DNA of 64,000 bases from Methylobacterium sp. WSM2598 (GCF_000379105.1 NZ_KB900609.1:2080826-2144825); one strand, 5' to 3'; shown: positions 23,239-32,612, numbered from the stretch's first letter. Notes: generated from the letters alone by a model not told the origin. Translations and numbers: made by a program.

Positions 23239-25716
23239 TCACCACCTCACCTTCATGCCGCCGTAGACCGAGAGCGGCTGCACCAGCGTCACCGTGCGCG
23301 GGTCGTTCAGCGCGTAGGTGTTGGCGAAATTGGCGTTCGTCTCGAGGAACGTGCCGAAGGTCGGCACCCGCGTGTTGAGCAGGTTGGTCACCAAGGCGAA
23401 GAGCTGCACCTCCTTGGTCACCTGGTAGCTCGTGTTCAGGTTGACGAGCGCGTAGGGCGGCAGCTTGCGATTCAGGTTCGACTCGTCGCCGCGGAAATAA
23501 GAAGACGAGAACGCCGCCACGTTCATGCCGAACTTCCACTCGGGCGTGATCGCGACCTCGAAGCCGGCCTTGATCTGGTGCTCGGGCACCAGCGGCACCT
23601 TGTTGCCGGGCCGCACCGTGATCAGCCCGTCGTCCGACAGCGGGTTGTTGGGCGAGGAGAGCTGGCCGTTGAACTGGAAGGTGGCGTCGATCAGCGCGTA
23701 GTTGGCGTAGACGCTCCAGCGCTCATTGGCATACTCGCCCGCCACCTCGATGCCCTGACGCCGGGTAGCCGGCACGTTGACGAAGTAGCCGCGCGCCGCG
23801 TTGCCGGGCACCGCGACCTGCAGGATGTCGTTGGTCAGGTCGGTGCGGAAGAGGCCGAGCTTGTAGCTGAACACCCCGCCCTCGTAGATGTCCGGCACCG
23901 TGCCGCGGATGCCCGCCTCGTAGGTATGGGCCTCGACCTGCTTGAGCGGCGGGTCGGCGACCAGCGAGTTCGGCAACAGGCAGGGCCGGTCCGGATTGGC
24001 ACAGGCGAGTTCGAGAGGCGTGGGCGCCCGGTTCGACTCGGAATAGCCTCCGTAGAGGCTGAGCCAGGGCGCGACCCTGTAGGTAAGGCCGGCGAGCGGG
24101 TTGACGCGGGTGTAGTAGTGGGTGCCGGTGACGTCAGGGGAGAAGCCGGTCTGGTCCTGGGTGGTGATGCGCGCGAAGTTCAGGCGCGCGCCGGCCGTCA
24201 GCGAGAGCTGGTCGGTGACGTCGAAGGTGTCGAGGGCGTAGAGGCCCATGTAGAGGTTCGAGCCGGTAACGTTGCTCGGCGCGATGCCGAGCGCCGCGGC
24301 GGTGCGCAGCGGGCCAGTGCCGAGACCGGGGACCAGCCCGTAGGCGGGGTTGAGCGGGTTGGTGGTGACGCTCAGATCCGGGTTGATGACCCCGAGCACG
24401 CTCGACGACTTGAAGGTGTAGTCGGCGAGGTCGATGCTGCCGCCGACGATGAAAGTGTTGCCGTGATCGAGGATGCGGTCACGGTTGGTCGCCTGAAGCG
24501 AGCCACCCCAGCCCGTCGCCTCCGTCTTCGTGGTATCGAGCGTGGCGTAAGGAATGCCCGCCCGGAACGGGATCAGCTGGTTCTGCGGCCCGAGGATGCG
24601 GAACTGGTTGCGGAACTGAGCCTGGGTCTGGCCAGGGGCGGGCGAGAACCCGTCGTCCTCGTAGCAGAGAAAGCCGCGGAAGTTGGAGCGGGTGCTGCAG
24701 TTCTCGAAGTTGCCGTCGTTGCCGTCGACGTATTGCTGGCTGAAGCGGCGCAGGTAGGCGTTGCCCGAGAGGTCCCAGGTCGGCGTGATGCTCACCTTTC
24801 CGGTGACCTGCAGCTGGCCGACCTCGGTGCTGGTGGTCTGGGGATTGGTGAAGATCGCCCGCTCGTTGAGGCGGATGAGGTCGACTGGCGTGGCGGACGC
24901 CGCGCCGTAGAAGGTCTTGGCGCCTGAGGCGATGACGTGGAACTCGGAGTCCGGCGCGCGGTAGCCGAGATCGGCGTAGACTCGGCCAATCTCGGAGGGC
25001 GACTTGAAGCGCCAGCCGTCGTCCTTCAGGCCCTCGCCAGCAAAGTAGAAGCTCCAGGGGCCGATCACCTGTCCGTGCTGCAGGCTGCCGCCGATGCGCC
25101 CGTCCGAGCCGCCGAATACCGACATCTCGGTGCCCTGCCAGGTGAAGCCGTTCTTCATCTCGATGGCGACCGCCCCACCGAGCGCGTTGAGGCCGAAGAG
25201 CGGGTTGCCGGTGACGATGTCGATGCGGTTGATGGCGACGGAGGGGATCAGGTCCCAGTTCACCACGTCGCCGAAGGCCTCGTTGATGCGGGTGCCGTTC
25301 TGGTAGACGGCGAGGCCTTGAGGTGCGCCCTGCACGGGCGAGGCGTCGAAGCCGCGATAGGTCACGGTCTGGCGGAAGCCGTTGCCCTGTGCGTCAGAGA
25401 CGTTCACGCCCGGGGTAGTGCGGGCGAGCGTGAAGGTCCGGTCGAGCGTCGCCCGGTCCTCCTCGAGCTTGCGCGCCGAGACGGTCTCGACCGTGAAGGG
25501 AACCTTGGCGAGCGGCAGCGCGCCGCTGGACGGGAGCCCCTCGGCGCCGGCCGCACGCCCGATGCTGCTCGCGCCGCCGACGGGGGTGACGGGCACGACG
25601 TCGATGGTGTCGAGGGCGATCGTGTCCCCCTGCGCCACCGCGCGGTGGCCTGAGGCGAGCATCGCGCACGGCACCAGAACGGTCGTGACCAGAAGACTGC
25701 GGCGCAGCGCCACCAT
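23239..25716 (-). CDS. TonB-dependent outer-membrane receptor
   Basis: This 825-residue protein has a signal peptide (LLVTTVLVPCAMLASGHRAV, cleaved near AVAQ) and a TonB-box-like DTIDVVPV. The plug domain (about 75-190) reads FTLARTTPGVNVSDAQGNGF and TYRGFDASPVQGAPQGLAVY, and a beta-barrel ends GGMKVRW. The terminal aromatic fits outer-membrane insertion by BAM. The ligand could be a siderophore, a cobalamin or another scarce nutrient; the plug resembles FecA/iron-type receptors but no ferric-uptake genes are nearby. It is read divergently from the recombinase relic at 26 kb, with a palindrome 29 bases upstream. Confidence 0.88.
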   Translation of the reverse strand: MVALRRSLLVTTVLVPCAMLASGHRAVAQGDTIALDTIDVVPVTPVGGASSIGRAAGAEGLPSSGALPLAKVPFTVETVSARKLEEDRATLDRTFTLARTTPGVNVSDAQGNGFRQTVTYRGFDASPVQGAPQGLAVYQNGTRINEAFGDVVNWDLIPSVAINRIDIVTGNPLFGLNALGGAVAIEMKNGFTWQGTEMSVFGGSDGRIGGSLQHGQVIGPWSFYFAGEGLKDDGWRFKSPSEIGRVYADLGYRAPDSEFHVIASGAKTFYGAASATPVDLIRLNERAIFTNPQTTSTEVGQLQVTGKVSITPTWDLSGNAYLRRFSQQYVDGNDGNFENCSTRSNFRGFLCYEDDGFSPAPGQTQAQFRNQFRILGPQNQLIPFRAGIPYATLDTTKTEATGWGGSLQATNRDRILDHGNTFIVGGSIDLADYTFKSSSVLGVINPDLSVTTNPLNPAYGLVPGLGTGPLRTAAALGIAPSNVTGSNLYMGLYALDTFDVTDQLSLTAGARLNFARITTQDQTGFSPDVTGTHYYTRVNPLAGLTYRVAPWLSLYGGYSESNRAPTPLELACANPDRPCLLPNSLVADPPLKQVEAHTYEAGIRGTVPDIYEGGVFSYKLGLFRTDLTNDILQVAVPGNAARGYFVNVPATRRQGIEVAGEYANERWSVYANYALIDATFQFNGQLSSPNNPLSDDGLITVRPGNKVPLVPEHQIKAGFEVAITPEWKFGMNVAAFSSSYFRGDESNLNRKLPPYALVNLNTSYQVTKEVQLFALVTNLLNTRVPTFGTFLETNANFANTYALNDPRTVTLVQPLSVYGGMKVRW

Positions 25717-25744
25717 CGGTTTCCCTCAACGCACCGAAAGTTCT

Positions 25745-25762
25745 TAGACCTAATCAGGTCTA
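25745..25762. promoter_or_regulatory. Palindrome upstream of the TonB receptor
   Basis: TAGACCT-AATC-AGGTCTA is a perfect 7-base inverted repeat. It is placed where an operator or the promoter of the receptor gene would lie. It does not look like a Fur box. Confidence 0.45.
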
Positions 25763-25964
25763 GCTCAGTGCTGAACGGATACGAAAGCCGCTGTTCAGCC
25801 GCAATCTGCCGCTTAGGCTGCGGCGGACACGTGCGTTGGATATTGCAGAGACAGCGGCGCTGTGTAGCATAATCATCACGGGCATTGGGAACATCGTGAG
25901 GCGTGCTCGGGAACGAGTGGCAATCAGCATTGCCACTCGTTCCCGGATGCTCACCTCCAGCTCG

Positions 25965-26150
25965 GCTGCAGTCGGCGTCCGCCGGGGGCGGCCGATCTCG
26001 TCGTGACGATCGCGGAGGTGCGGGCCGCCCGAGCCGCGTTACTGGGGGAGATCGCGGCGGATCTCACAAAGTGCGGCGTTCCCACGCCGCGGCGCAGGAG
26101 CGCATGGTCGGCCGCGCAAGTCTCGTGCGTGCTCGACCGCCTCGGATGAG
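25965..26150 (+). pseudogene. Serine recombinase C-terminal tail
   Basis: The plus-strand frame reads TIAEVRAARAALLGEIAADL, TKCGVPTPRRRS, then AWSAAQVSCVLDRLG and TGA. This is again only the DNA-binding end of a resolvase-type gene. The next 140 bases, to 26292, hold nothing recognisable. Confidence 0.65.
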
Positions 26151-26292
26151 TCCGTCTACCGCAGGCCATTGGCCGGGCGGCAGCTGGCGCACTACGTCGC
26201 GGGGGGCGCCAGTTATGGCAGCTGCGCACGCCAAGAAAGTCTATGATTAAGCGATAGGCCCGGGGCGAACCCCGTCGCCTCGGGCCAGCGGT

Positions 26293-26592
26293 TCACGCAT
26301 CAAGTGTCACGACCAGGGAGAGCATGCGGGCCAAGGCGCAGCTCACTGCGGCGGCTTTGGCCAGCATGTCTTCAAGGCTCAGCAACTGGACACTGGAGTC
26401 GCCCTCCAGCCTTTCTAGATGGCGCTGAAGCTGCACCAGCATCTGTGCCAGGCAGTCCCGCTGCGCCGCGATGTGCGCACCGCGCGGGCCGAGATCCACA
26501 CCGGCCTCGGCCGAGCGGGCCAGAGCCTAATACTGCTGCCGCAGAGCGTCGGCGGTCTGCGGCTGGTTGATAAACTGAACCTCCGACATCAT
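26293..26592 (-). pseudogene. Chemoreceptor-linked small protein with in-frame TAG
   Basis: On the minus strand a frame starts at the ATG at 26592, five bases after the chemoreceptor stop. It reads MMSEVQFINQPQTADALRQQ, Y, then TAG (26529-26527), and continues open for 77 codons with good coding bias. The continuation is helical (IAAQRDCLAQMLVQLQRHLE, RLEGDSSVQLLSLEDMLAKA) and ends VVTLDA-TGA. The tight spacing shows it was translated with the receptor. Either it carries a nonsense mutation, or a shorter protein restarts downstream. No family is recognised. Confidence 0.6.
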
Positions 26593-26596
26593 CACC

Positions 26597-28576
26597 TCAC
26601 GCGGCGCGCACGGTCGAGAGAAAGTGCGCCACCTCCACGCTGAGCTGCGCAGACTGGTGCGACAGCTCGGAGGCCGAAGCCAGGACCTGATTGGCTGCCG
26701 CCCCCGTGATCTCGGCCGCGCTCGCCACGCCGACGATGTTGCTCGTCACCTCGCCCGTGCCCATCGCCGCCTGAGAGACGTTGCGCACGATCTCCTGCGT
26801 CGCCGCGCCCTGCTCCTCGACAGCAGCGGCGATCCCGGTCGCGACCCGCGCCATCTCCTCGATGCGCCCGCCGATGCTGCCGATCGCCGCCACGGCCTGC
26901 TCCGTCGAGCCCTGGATCCGGCCGATCTGACCCGCGATGTCTTGCGTCGCCCGCCCAGTCTGGTTGGCGAGCTCCTTGACCTCGGCGGCGACAACCGCGA
27001 AGCCGCGCCCCGCCTCGCCCGCGCGCGCCGCCTCGATCGTCGCGTTCAGTGCCAGCAGGTTCGTCTGCCCGGCAATGCCGGAGATCAGGTCGACGACCTC
27101 CCCGATCTTGGTTGCCGCTGCGCTCAGGTCCTGCATCAGGGCACGAGTCCTATCAGCCTCCTGGACGGCCGTCTGCGCCAGGGTTGCTGACCCGCTGACC
27201 TGTCGGGCGATCTCCTGCACGGACGAGCCCAGCTCCTCGGCCGCGGCGGCTACCGTGTTGACGTTCGAGGACGCCTCCTCGGCCGCCGCTGCCACTGTGG
27301 TGGACTGGCTGGCCGTCTCCTGTGCGGTGCCAGCCATGGTCTGTGCCGTCCCCTGCAGCTCGCCTGCCGAGGCGGTCACGGAGGCGATGATGCCGCCCAC
27401 CGCCTGCTCGAAGCTGTCGGCCATCTGCTGCATCGCAGCCTTGCGCTGCACCTCGGCCCCGGCGCGAGCCAGCGCGGTCTCCTCCTCCAGCTGCCTGGTG
27501 CGGATCAGGTTGTCCTTGAACACCTGCACCGCGCCTGCCATCGCGCCGATCTCGTCACGGCGCGCCAGCCCGGGCACCTCGCTGTGCACGTCTCCAGCAG
27601 CGAGGCGCTGCATGGCCGTCGTCATCCCGGCGAGCGGCTTGGCGATGCTCCGGCCCACCAGGATGGAGGCGGCCCCGGAGATCGCCAGCACCAGTCCGGC
27701 CAAGCACCAGCGCAGCCAATCCGTCGTGGAGCGGGCCTGCTTGATCTCGGCCTCGACCTCCTCGCGCGTTTGCAGGACAGCAGCGCTGACGCTGTCCACC
27801 AAGGGCTTGAGGTCGGCGTAGTTGGTCGACAGCACCTTGGTTGCCTCTACCAACTGCAGGCGGCCCTCGATGTAGGCGCTTACATCGCGCTGATAGGCTG
27901 TCATACGAGCGCCGATCTCGGCCTTGGATGCTTGCGGCAGAGCGGACGCATTCAGAGCCACATCGAACTCGGCTGCCCGCCTCTTGAGGTCCTGGGCGTA
28001 TTTGGGGTCGAGACGGAGCATGAAGTCCTTCTCGTGCCGGCGCATCATCAGCATGAGGTTGGACAGGCGCAGCTCGTCGGCTTGCCCGAGCCTGGTCTCG
28101 ACCTCGTGGACGGAGGTGCGCAGCGTGCCCTGCAGGCCCGACTTCTCGTCCAGGCCGAGGAGCTTGGAGGTGCGCACGAGCTCAGCAAAGGCCGTCTGGT
28201 AGGTGCTGAAGCCCGCCCGGATGGCGCTCAGCTTCGGGGCGAGTTGCGCGTCCATGCTGCCGCTGGCGATGAGGGCCTTGAGGCCGTTCAGGTCGGCGCT
28301 GACGCGCTCGGCGGCTTGTGCGTGCCGTGAGACGGAGCCGTCGTCGGCGCGCAGCAGGAAGTCCTTCTCGTTCCTGCGCTGGTCGAGCAGGTCGGCATTG
28401 AGCGTGGCGGTTAGCAACGCGCCGTTGGCCATCTGGTCGGAGCGCTGTTCAAGGTCGTCGAGGTGGCGATTAGCGAGGTGATCGACTGTGCCGACTGCGA
28501 CCACGCCGGCCATGCCGATGAGGGTGAGCAGGCCGAGGCGCTTGTTGAGGGTCAGAGCGAGGCGGGCGGGGGCCAT
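26597..28576 (-). CDS. Methyl-accepting chemotaxis protein with bimodular helical sensor
   Basis: This 659-residue transmembrane receptor has its first helix at about residues 13-33 and its second at about 288-312 ([19 protein letters not shown]). The periplasmic part between them is all-helical and repeats an NEKDFLLR / HEKDFMLR motif, as in HBM sensor domains that bind organic acids. HAMP follows ([17 protein letters not shown]), then the long signalling hairpin with the tip sequence [20 protein letters not shown] and [20 protein letters not shown]. No CheA or CheW gene is nearby, so it feeds a cluster elsewhere. A stop-interrupted gene follows directly. Confidence 0.92.
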   Translation of the reverse strand: MAPARLALTLNKRLGLLTLIGMAGVVAVGTVDHLANRHLDDLEQRSDQMANGALLTATLNADLLDQRRNEKDFLLRADDGSVSRHAQAAERVSADLNGLKALIASGSMDAQLAPKLSAIRAGFSTYQTAFAELVRTSKLLGLDEKSGLQGTLRTSVHEVETRLGQADELRLSNLMLMMRRHEKDFMLRLDPKYAQDLKRRAAEFDVALNASALPQASKAEIGARMTAYQRDVSAYIEGRLQLVEATKVLSTNYADLKPLVDSVSAAVLQTREEVEAEIKQARSTTDWLRWCLAGLVLAISGAASILVGRSIAKPLAGMTTAMQRLAAGDVHSEVPGLARRDEIGAMAGAVQVFKDNLIRTRQLEEETALARAGAEVQRKAAMQQMADSFEQAVGGIIASVTASAGELQGTAQTMAGTAQETASQSTTVAAAAEEASSNVNTVAAAAEELGSSVQEIARQVSGSATLAQTAVQEADRTRALMQDLSAAATKIGEVVDLISGIAGQTNLLALNATIEAARAGEAGRGFAVVAAEVKELANQTGRATQDIAGQIGRIQGSTEQAVAAIGSIGGRIEEMARVATGIAAAVEEQGAATQEIVRNVSQAAMGTGEVTSNIVGVASAAEITGAAANQVLASASELSHQSAQLSVEVAHFLSTVRAA

Positions 28577-28738
28577 CAGATCACCAGTAATTATTTGGTG
28601 CCCGATATTTCTCCTGCAGATAGTTGATAGACATTTAACGATTAGTAGCTTGATCTGCTCAAATTTGTGACACTGACGCTGTCCAAAGTATCAGGCACCA
28701 TTCAGCTATGCTGCTGATGCAGCCGTAGTCCGCTGGAT

Positions 28739-29260
28739 CTAAGGAACGATCACATCCTCCGCGCTCATCGAGCGGGCGAGATCGCGGATCAGCGCGGCCA
28801 GCTCCGGCTCCTGGACCAGCTCTGCCGCGGCCTCGCTGCTGACCCAGTGCACGTCGCGCTGGCCCTGCTCGCGCCAGCTGGGCAGCTCCCGCGTGACGGT
28901 CAGCACGTAGACAGCCACTCGGCAAGGGACGGCACTGCCGTCCGGCAGCCGCTTGTCGTAGGTGTAGTGGCCGGCCGGCGTCTTGCTGATCTGCCCAGTG
29001 ACGCCGGCCTCCTCCCGCGCCTCGATGGCCGCGGCCCTGTGGGGCTTGCGCCCCTTCATCGGCCAGCCCTTCGGGGCGATCCAACGCCGGGTCTCGCGCG
29101 AGGTCACCAGCAGCACCTCAAGGCCGCCGTCCGCCGCTTGGCGCACCGGTAGGGCCGCCACCTGCTGCAGCGGCTTCGACAGGCTAGGCTTCTTCGTCGC
29201 CTTTGACTGAGCCGCCTTCTTCACCGTCGACTTGATACGGGGCTTCTTCGGCTTGGGCAC
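28739..29260 (-). CDS. Nudix hydrolase
   Basis: This 173-residue protein has a lysine-rich N-terminal extension of about 30 residues (MPKPKKPRIKSTVKKAAQSK), then a Nudix fold. The Nudix helix is GWPMKGRKPHRAAAIEAREE followed by AGVTG, with the metal-binding E-A-R-E-E core intact. The first glutamate of the canonical box is replaced, as in the alphaproteobacterial DIPP-like branch. Likely substrates are diphosphoinositol- or nucleotide-type diphosphates, but this cannot be decided here. The basic extension might bind nucleic acid. Confidence 0.8.
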   Translation of the reverse strand: MPKPKKPRIKSTVKKAAQSKATKKPSLSKPLQQVAALPVRQAADGGLEVLLVTSRETRRWIAPKGWPMKGRKPHRAAAIEAREEAGVTGQISKTPAGHYTYDKRLPDGSAVPCRVAVYVLTVTRELPSWREQGQRDVHWVSSEAAAELVQEPELAALIRDLARSMSAEDVIVP

Positions 29261-29473
29261 AGCGATACTCAGAACATCCGGCCGTGACAGGCAGGGTCAG
29301 CACCCAGCCCATCACGATGTCGCTCGCCAAGCCCTAACGCAACGCGGACGTGCGTCGTGCCGCTCATGCTCAATGTGTTCCGGATCGTGAGCCGCAGCCG
29401 GGGCTGGTATAAGCGCGGCGCGACACGCGACACCTCCCTCGCACCCGCTCGTCAGAGAGGCTGCGTCGCATTC

Positions 29474-29522
29474 TTCGAGAATTCTCGAATAAGGCATTGA
29501 CCTGCCGCCCTTGGCGGGTCAA
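29474..29522. promoter_or_regulatory. Operator/promoter region of the arsR-type gene
   Basis: TTCGAGAATTCTCGAA (29474-29489) is a perfect 16-base palindrome. It is followed by a second inverted repeat, TTGACCTGCC-N6-GGCGGGTCAA (29497-29522, one mismatch). Its left arm doubles as a possible -35 box, and it ends nine bases before the start codon. The first is the best candidate for the ArsR binding site; the second could form an mRNA hairpin over the leader. Confidence 0.55.
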
Positions 29523-29531
29523 TTTATTTCG

Positions 29532-29849
29532 ATGAACATCGAACAAGCCGCCAAGCAGCTCGAAGCACTCGGCAACCCGACCCGCTTGCAGGTCTACAGG
29601 ATGCTGGTGCGCGCCGGGCACGCCGGCCTGCCGGTTCGCCAGTTGCAGGAGCGGGTCGGCATCGCCGCCGCCTCGACGCTCTCACACCATCTGCACCGGC
29701 TGATCCTGACCGGCTTGGTCTCCCAGGAGCGCCAAGCCACCACGCTGATCTGCCGAGCAGTCTATCCGGCCATGAACGCCCTGCTCGGCTTCCTGACGGA
29801 CGAGTGCTGCGCCGACGCGGGGTGCGCCAGCAAGGACGCCGCTGCCTGA
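29532..29849 (+). CDS. arsR: ArsR-family repressor
   Basis: This 105-residue winged-helix protein starts at MNIEQ (29532). The DNA-binding part is LGNPTRLQVYRMLVRAGHAG, LPVRQLQERVGIAAASTLSH and HLHRLILTGLVSQE. The metalloid site is not in the usual helix-3 position. Instead the C-terminal tail carries ECCADAGC, three cysteines that could bind As(III). This C-terminal arrangement is known in a subgroup of ArsR proteins. It heads the plus-strand cluster 29532-35017 and should release the operator above when metalloid is bound. Confidence 0.85.
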   Translation: MNIEQAAKQLEALGNPTRLQVYRMLVRAGHAGLPVRQLQERVGIAAASTLSHHLHRLILTGLVSQERQATTLICRAVYPAMNALLGFLTDECCADAGCASKDAAA

Positions 29850-29897
29850 CTTTTTGGGCCTTATACTTCGATACTTCTGGAACTAGCGGAGGAGACG

Positions 29898-31331
29898 ATG
29901 AGTGAGAGCAGAACCTCGCTGCCGGTCGCTGTGATCGGCGCGGGCCCAGTCGGTCTGGCCGCTGCCGCCCACTTGGTCGCACGCGGCCTGACCGTGAGGG
30001 TCTACGAGAGCGGCGAGACAATCGCCGCCCACGTGCGTGCCTGGGGGCACGTGCAGCTGTTCTCGCCCTGGGAGTTCAACATCGATCCGGCCGCGCGGGC
30101 GCTTCTGGAGGTCCAAGGATGGCAGGCACCGCCCGACAACGTCTACCCGACCGGGCATGAGCTGGTGGACCACTATCTGGCGCCCCTCGCCGCCACGCCC
30201 GCCCTGGCATCTGTGATCGAGACCGGAGCGCGGGTCACGGCGCTCGGCCGCCTCGGCATCGACAAGGTCGTGAGCCGCGACCGAGAGAAGCAGCCCTTCG
30301 TCCTGACCGTCGAGGCTCACGACGGGCGCACCCGGCGCGACCTCGCCCGCGCTGTGATCGACGCCTCGGGGACTTGGGCGACGCCCAACCCGCTCGGTGC
30401 CGGCGGCTTGCCAGCTGAAGGCGAACTCGTCCTGGCTGACCGCATCGTCGCGGGCATCCCGGATGTGCTCGGCCGTGACCGCAGCGCCTATGCCGGACGA
30501 ACCACCTTGGTCGTGGGTGCCGGTCACTCGGCTGCCAACGTGCTCCTCGAGCTCGCGCAGCTGGCCGAGGAAGTTGAAGGCACAACACTGATCTGGACCA
30601 CCCGCGGCAAGGACCTGTCGCGCGTCTACGGCGGTGGAGCCGCCGACCAGCTGGCCGCACGGGGCGATCTCGGTCTCCGGCTCCGCGCGCTGGTCGAGAG
30701 CGGACGGGTGCGCTTGGCGAAGGGCTTCGCGGTCACGGCCGTGCGGGCGGACAGCGAGGGCCTCCTGGTGGACGGCGAGATGGCGTGCGGACCGCGCACG
30801 CTCGGCCCCGTCGATCGGGTCGTGACCGCCACGGGCCAGCGCCCGGATCTCACTCTAACGCGTGAGCTGCGCCTGGAACTCGATCCCTGGCTGGAGAGCG
30901 TTCGGGCGCTCGGCCCGCTGATCGACCCGAACCTGCACTCCTGCGGCTCAGTCCCGCCGCACGGCCACCGTGAGCTGGCTCACCCGGAACCAGGCTTCTA
31001 CACCGCCGGGATCAAGAGCTACGGGCGGGCTCCGACCTTCCTGATGATGACCGGCTACGAGCAGGTTCGGTCGATCGCGGCGGCGCTGGCCGGCGACTTC
31101 GCGGCGGCCGACTCCGTGCAGCTGGTCCTCCCGGAAACCGGCGTGTGCTCGACCTCACGCGGCGCCGAGAGCAGCGCGGGTGGGTGCTGTGGCGGTCCAG
31201 CGCCGGTCGGGGTCGATGCCTGCTGCGCCGATGACGCGGTGGCTAAGGCCGAGACCGGCACGGGGTGTGGCTGTTCCCCCGTGTCTGTCATCGAGACGGC
31301 ATCCTCCTGCTGCGGTAAGGCGGTCGCGTGA
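29898..31331 (+). CDS. Flavin-dependent monooxygenase-like protein with Cys-rich tail
   Basis: This 477-residue protein has two dinucleotide folds. VAVIGAGPVGLAAAAHLVAR at the N-terminus binds FAD, and TLVVGAGHSAANVLLELAQ near residue 205 binds NAD(P)H. The region GVCSTSRGAESSAGGCCGG and the following DACCADDA, GCGCSP and SSCCGKAVA give a tail with about eleven cysteines. Such a tail is unusual in this class and suggests metal or metalloid binding. Related proteins (ArsO-like) sit in arsenic clusters, where a redox role on organo- or thio-arsenicals has been proposed. The gene follows arsR by 48 bases and is probably in the same operon. Confidence 0.75.
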   Translation: MSESRTSLPVAVIGAGPVGLAAAAHLVARGLTVRVYESGETIAAHVRAWGHVQLFSPWEFNIDPAARALLEVQGWQAPPDNVYPTGHELVDHYLAPLAATPALASVIETGARVTALGRLGIDKVVSRDREKQPFVLTVEAHDGRTRRDLARAVIDASGTWATPNPLGAGGLPAEGELVLADRIVAGIPDVLGRDRSAYAGRTTLVVGAGHSAANVLLELAQLAEEVEGTTLIWTTRGKDLSRVYGGGAADQLAARGDLGLRLRALVESGRVRLAKGFAVTAVRADSEGLLVDGEMACGPRTLGPVDRVVTATGQRPDLTLTRELRLELDPWLESVRALGPLIDPNLHSCGSVPPHGHRELAHPEPGFYTAGIKSYGRAPTFLMMTGYEQVRSIAAALAGDFAAADSVQLVLPETGVCSTSRGAESSAGGCCGGPAPVGVDACCADDAVAKAETGTGCGCSPVSVIETASSCCGKAVA

Positions 31332-31376
31332 GCACCGGCATCGCGCGGTGTGCGCGTCGCTGACGGAGATGGGACC

Positions 31377-32612
31377 ATGCCTTTGACCGGTCGCCGGCTC
31401 GTGGCCGCCATGTGCGTCGGTCAGGTCGGCAACCTGCTACCCCACGTCGTGGTGCAGGCGATCATGGCCAAGCACTTGATCCCGCTCTGGGGCCTCAGCG
31501 CCAGCGAGGCCGGGATGATGGCCGGCGCCTACGCCTTCGGCTACATGCTCGCCGTCCCGGTTCTCGCGACCCTCTCCGACCGGATCGATGCCCGCATGAT
31601 CCTGGGCGCGGGCACGTTCGTCAGTATGGCGGCGGTCCTGGCCTTCCCGTTCGTCGCCCAGGATCTCGTCACCGCCTCGCTGATGTGGGGCTTGGCCGGC
31701 TTGGGCTTCGCCGGGGCCTACATGCCGGGTCTCAAGGCACTGACCGACCGGCTCGATCCCGGCGACGCGTCGCGCAGCGTCACCCTCTACACCTCCAGCT
31801 TCTCGCTCGGCGTCGCCCTGTCGTTTCTGGTCGCGCAGGTCGTGGCGGACCGGTTCGGCTGGCGGGCGGCGTTCCTGGCCACCGGTCTCGGCCCGGCGGC
31901 GATGCTGGTCGCGGTGGCGCTGATGGCCCCCGTCGTTCCGCCGCCGGCGCAGACCGGCCTGCTCGCGAGCCTCGGGGCCGTGTTCCGGAACCGGCCGGCC
32001 CTCGGCTACATCCTCGGCTACGGCGCGCACTGCTTCGAGCTCTACGGGATGCGCACCTGGATCGTGGCCTTCTGGACCTTCGTCGCGGCGAGCCGAGGCG
32101 GCAGCGTGCCGGTCGGTCCCGTCACGATCAGCGTGCTGTTCGCCCTGCTCTCGATGCCCTCGAGCGTGCTGGGCAACGAACTCGCGCTGCGGGCCGGACG
32201 GCATCGCGCGATCTCGGTGGTGCAGATCGCGTCGGCTTGCGTCGGCCTCAGCCTGGGGCTGGCCGCGGACGCCGCGCCGTGGGTGATTTTCACGCTGATC
32301 CTGATCTACGCCATCACCATCCCGGCCGACAGCGGCGCCTTGACCGCGGGCATGGCGCAGAGCGCGACTCCCGGCGCGAAGGGCGCGACCATGGCGCTAC
32401 ACTCTACGGTGGGGTTCGGCCTCTCGGCGCTCGGCGGCTGGGGTTTCGGGGTGGCGCTCGACGTGGCCGGCGGTCCGGGAAGCGGTCGCGCGTGGTTCGC
32501 TGGCTTCGCGCTGCTTAGCCTCGGCATCGTGCTCGGGCCGGTCGCCCTGTGGTGGTCGCGCCACTCGCCATCGGCGCACACAGCCCCGCTCTCGAAAGGC
32601 CGGACAACATGA
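31377..32612 (+). CDS. MFS efflux transporter of the ars cluster
   Basis: This 411-residue major-facilitator protein has twelve predicted helices. It starts at the ATG at 31377 (MPLTGRRLVAAMCVGQVGN), with GACGGAGATGGG upstream. Loop motif A between helices 2 and 3 is LATLSDRIDARMILG. The position behind arsR and the flavoprotein suggests export of arsenite or an organic arsenical; the substrate is inferred from context only. The stop overlaps the second MFS gene by four bases (ATGA). Confidence 0.8.
   Translation: MPLTGRRLVAAMCVGQVGNLLPHVVVQAIMAKHLIPLWGLSASEAGMMAGAYAFGYMLAVPVLATLSDRIDARMILGAGTFVSMAAVLAFPFVAQDLVTASLMWGLAGLGFAGAYMPGLKALTDRLDPGDASRSVTLYTSSFSLGVALSFLVAQVVADRFGWRAAFLATGLGPAAMLVAVALMAPVVPPPAQTGLLASLGAVFRNRPALGYILGYGAHCFELYGMRTWIVAFWTFVAASRGGSVPVGPVTISVLFALLSMPSSVLGNELALRAGRHRAISVVQIASACVGLSLGLAADAAPWVIFTLILIYAITIPADSGALTAGMAQSATPGAKGATMALHSTVGFGLSALGGWGFGVALDVAGGPGSGRAWFAGFALLSLGIVLGPVALWWSRHSPSAHTAPLSKGRTT

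Noticed and set aside
23215..24927. 570-codon open frame on the plus strand
   Set aside because: Shadow of the TonB receptor, with no recognisable domain and Val/Glu/Arg-rich composition.
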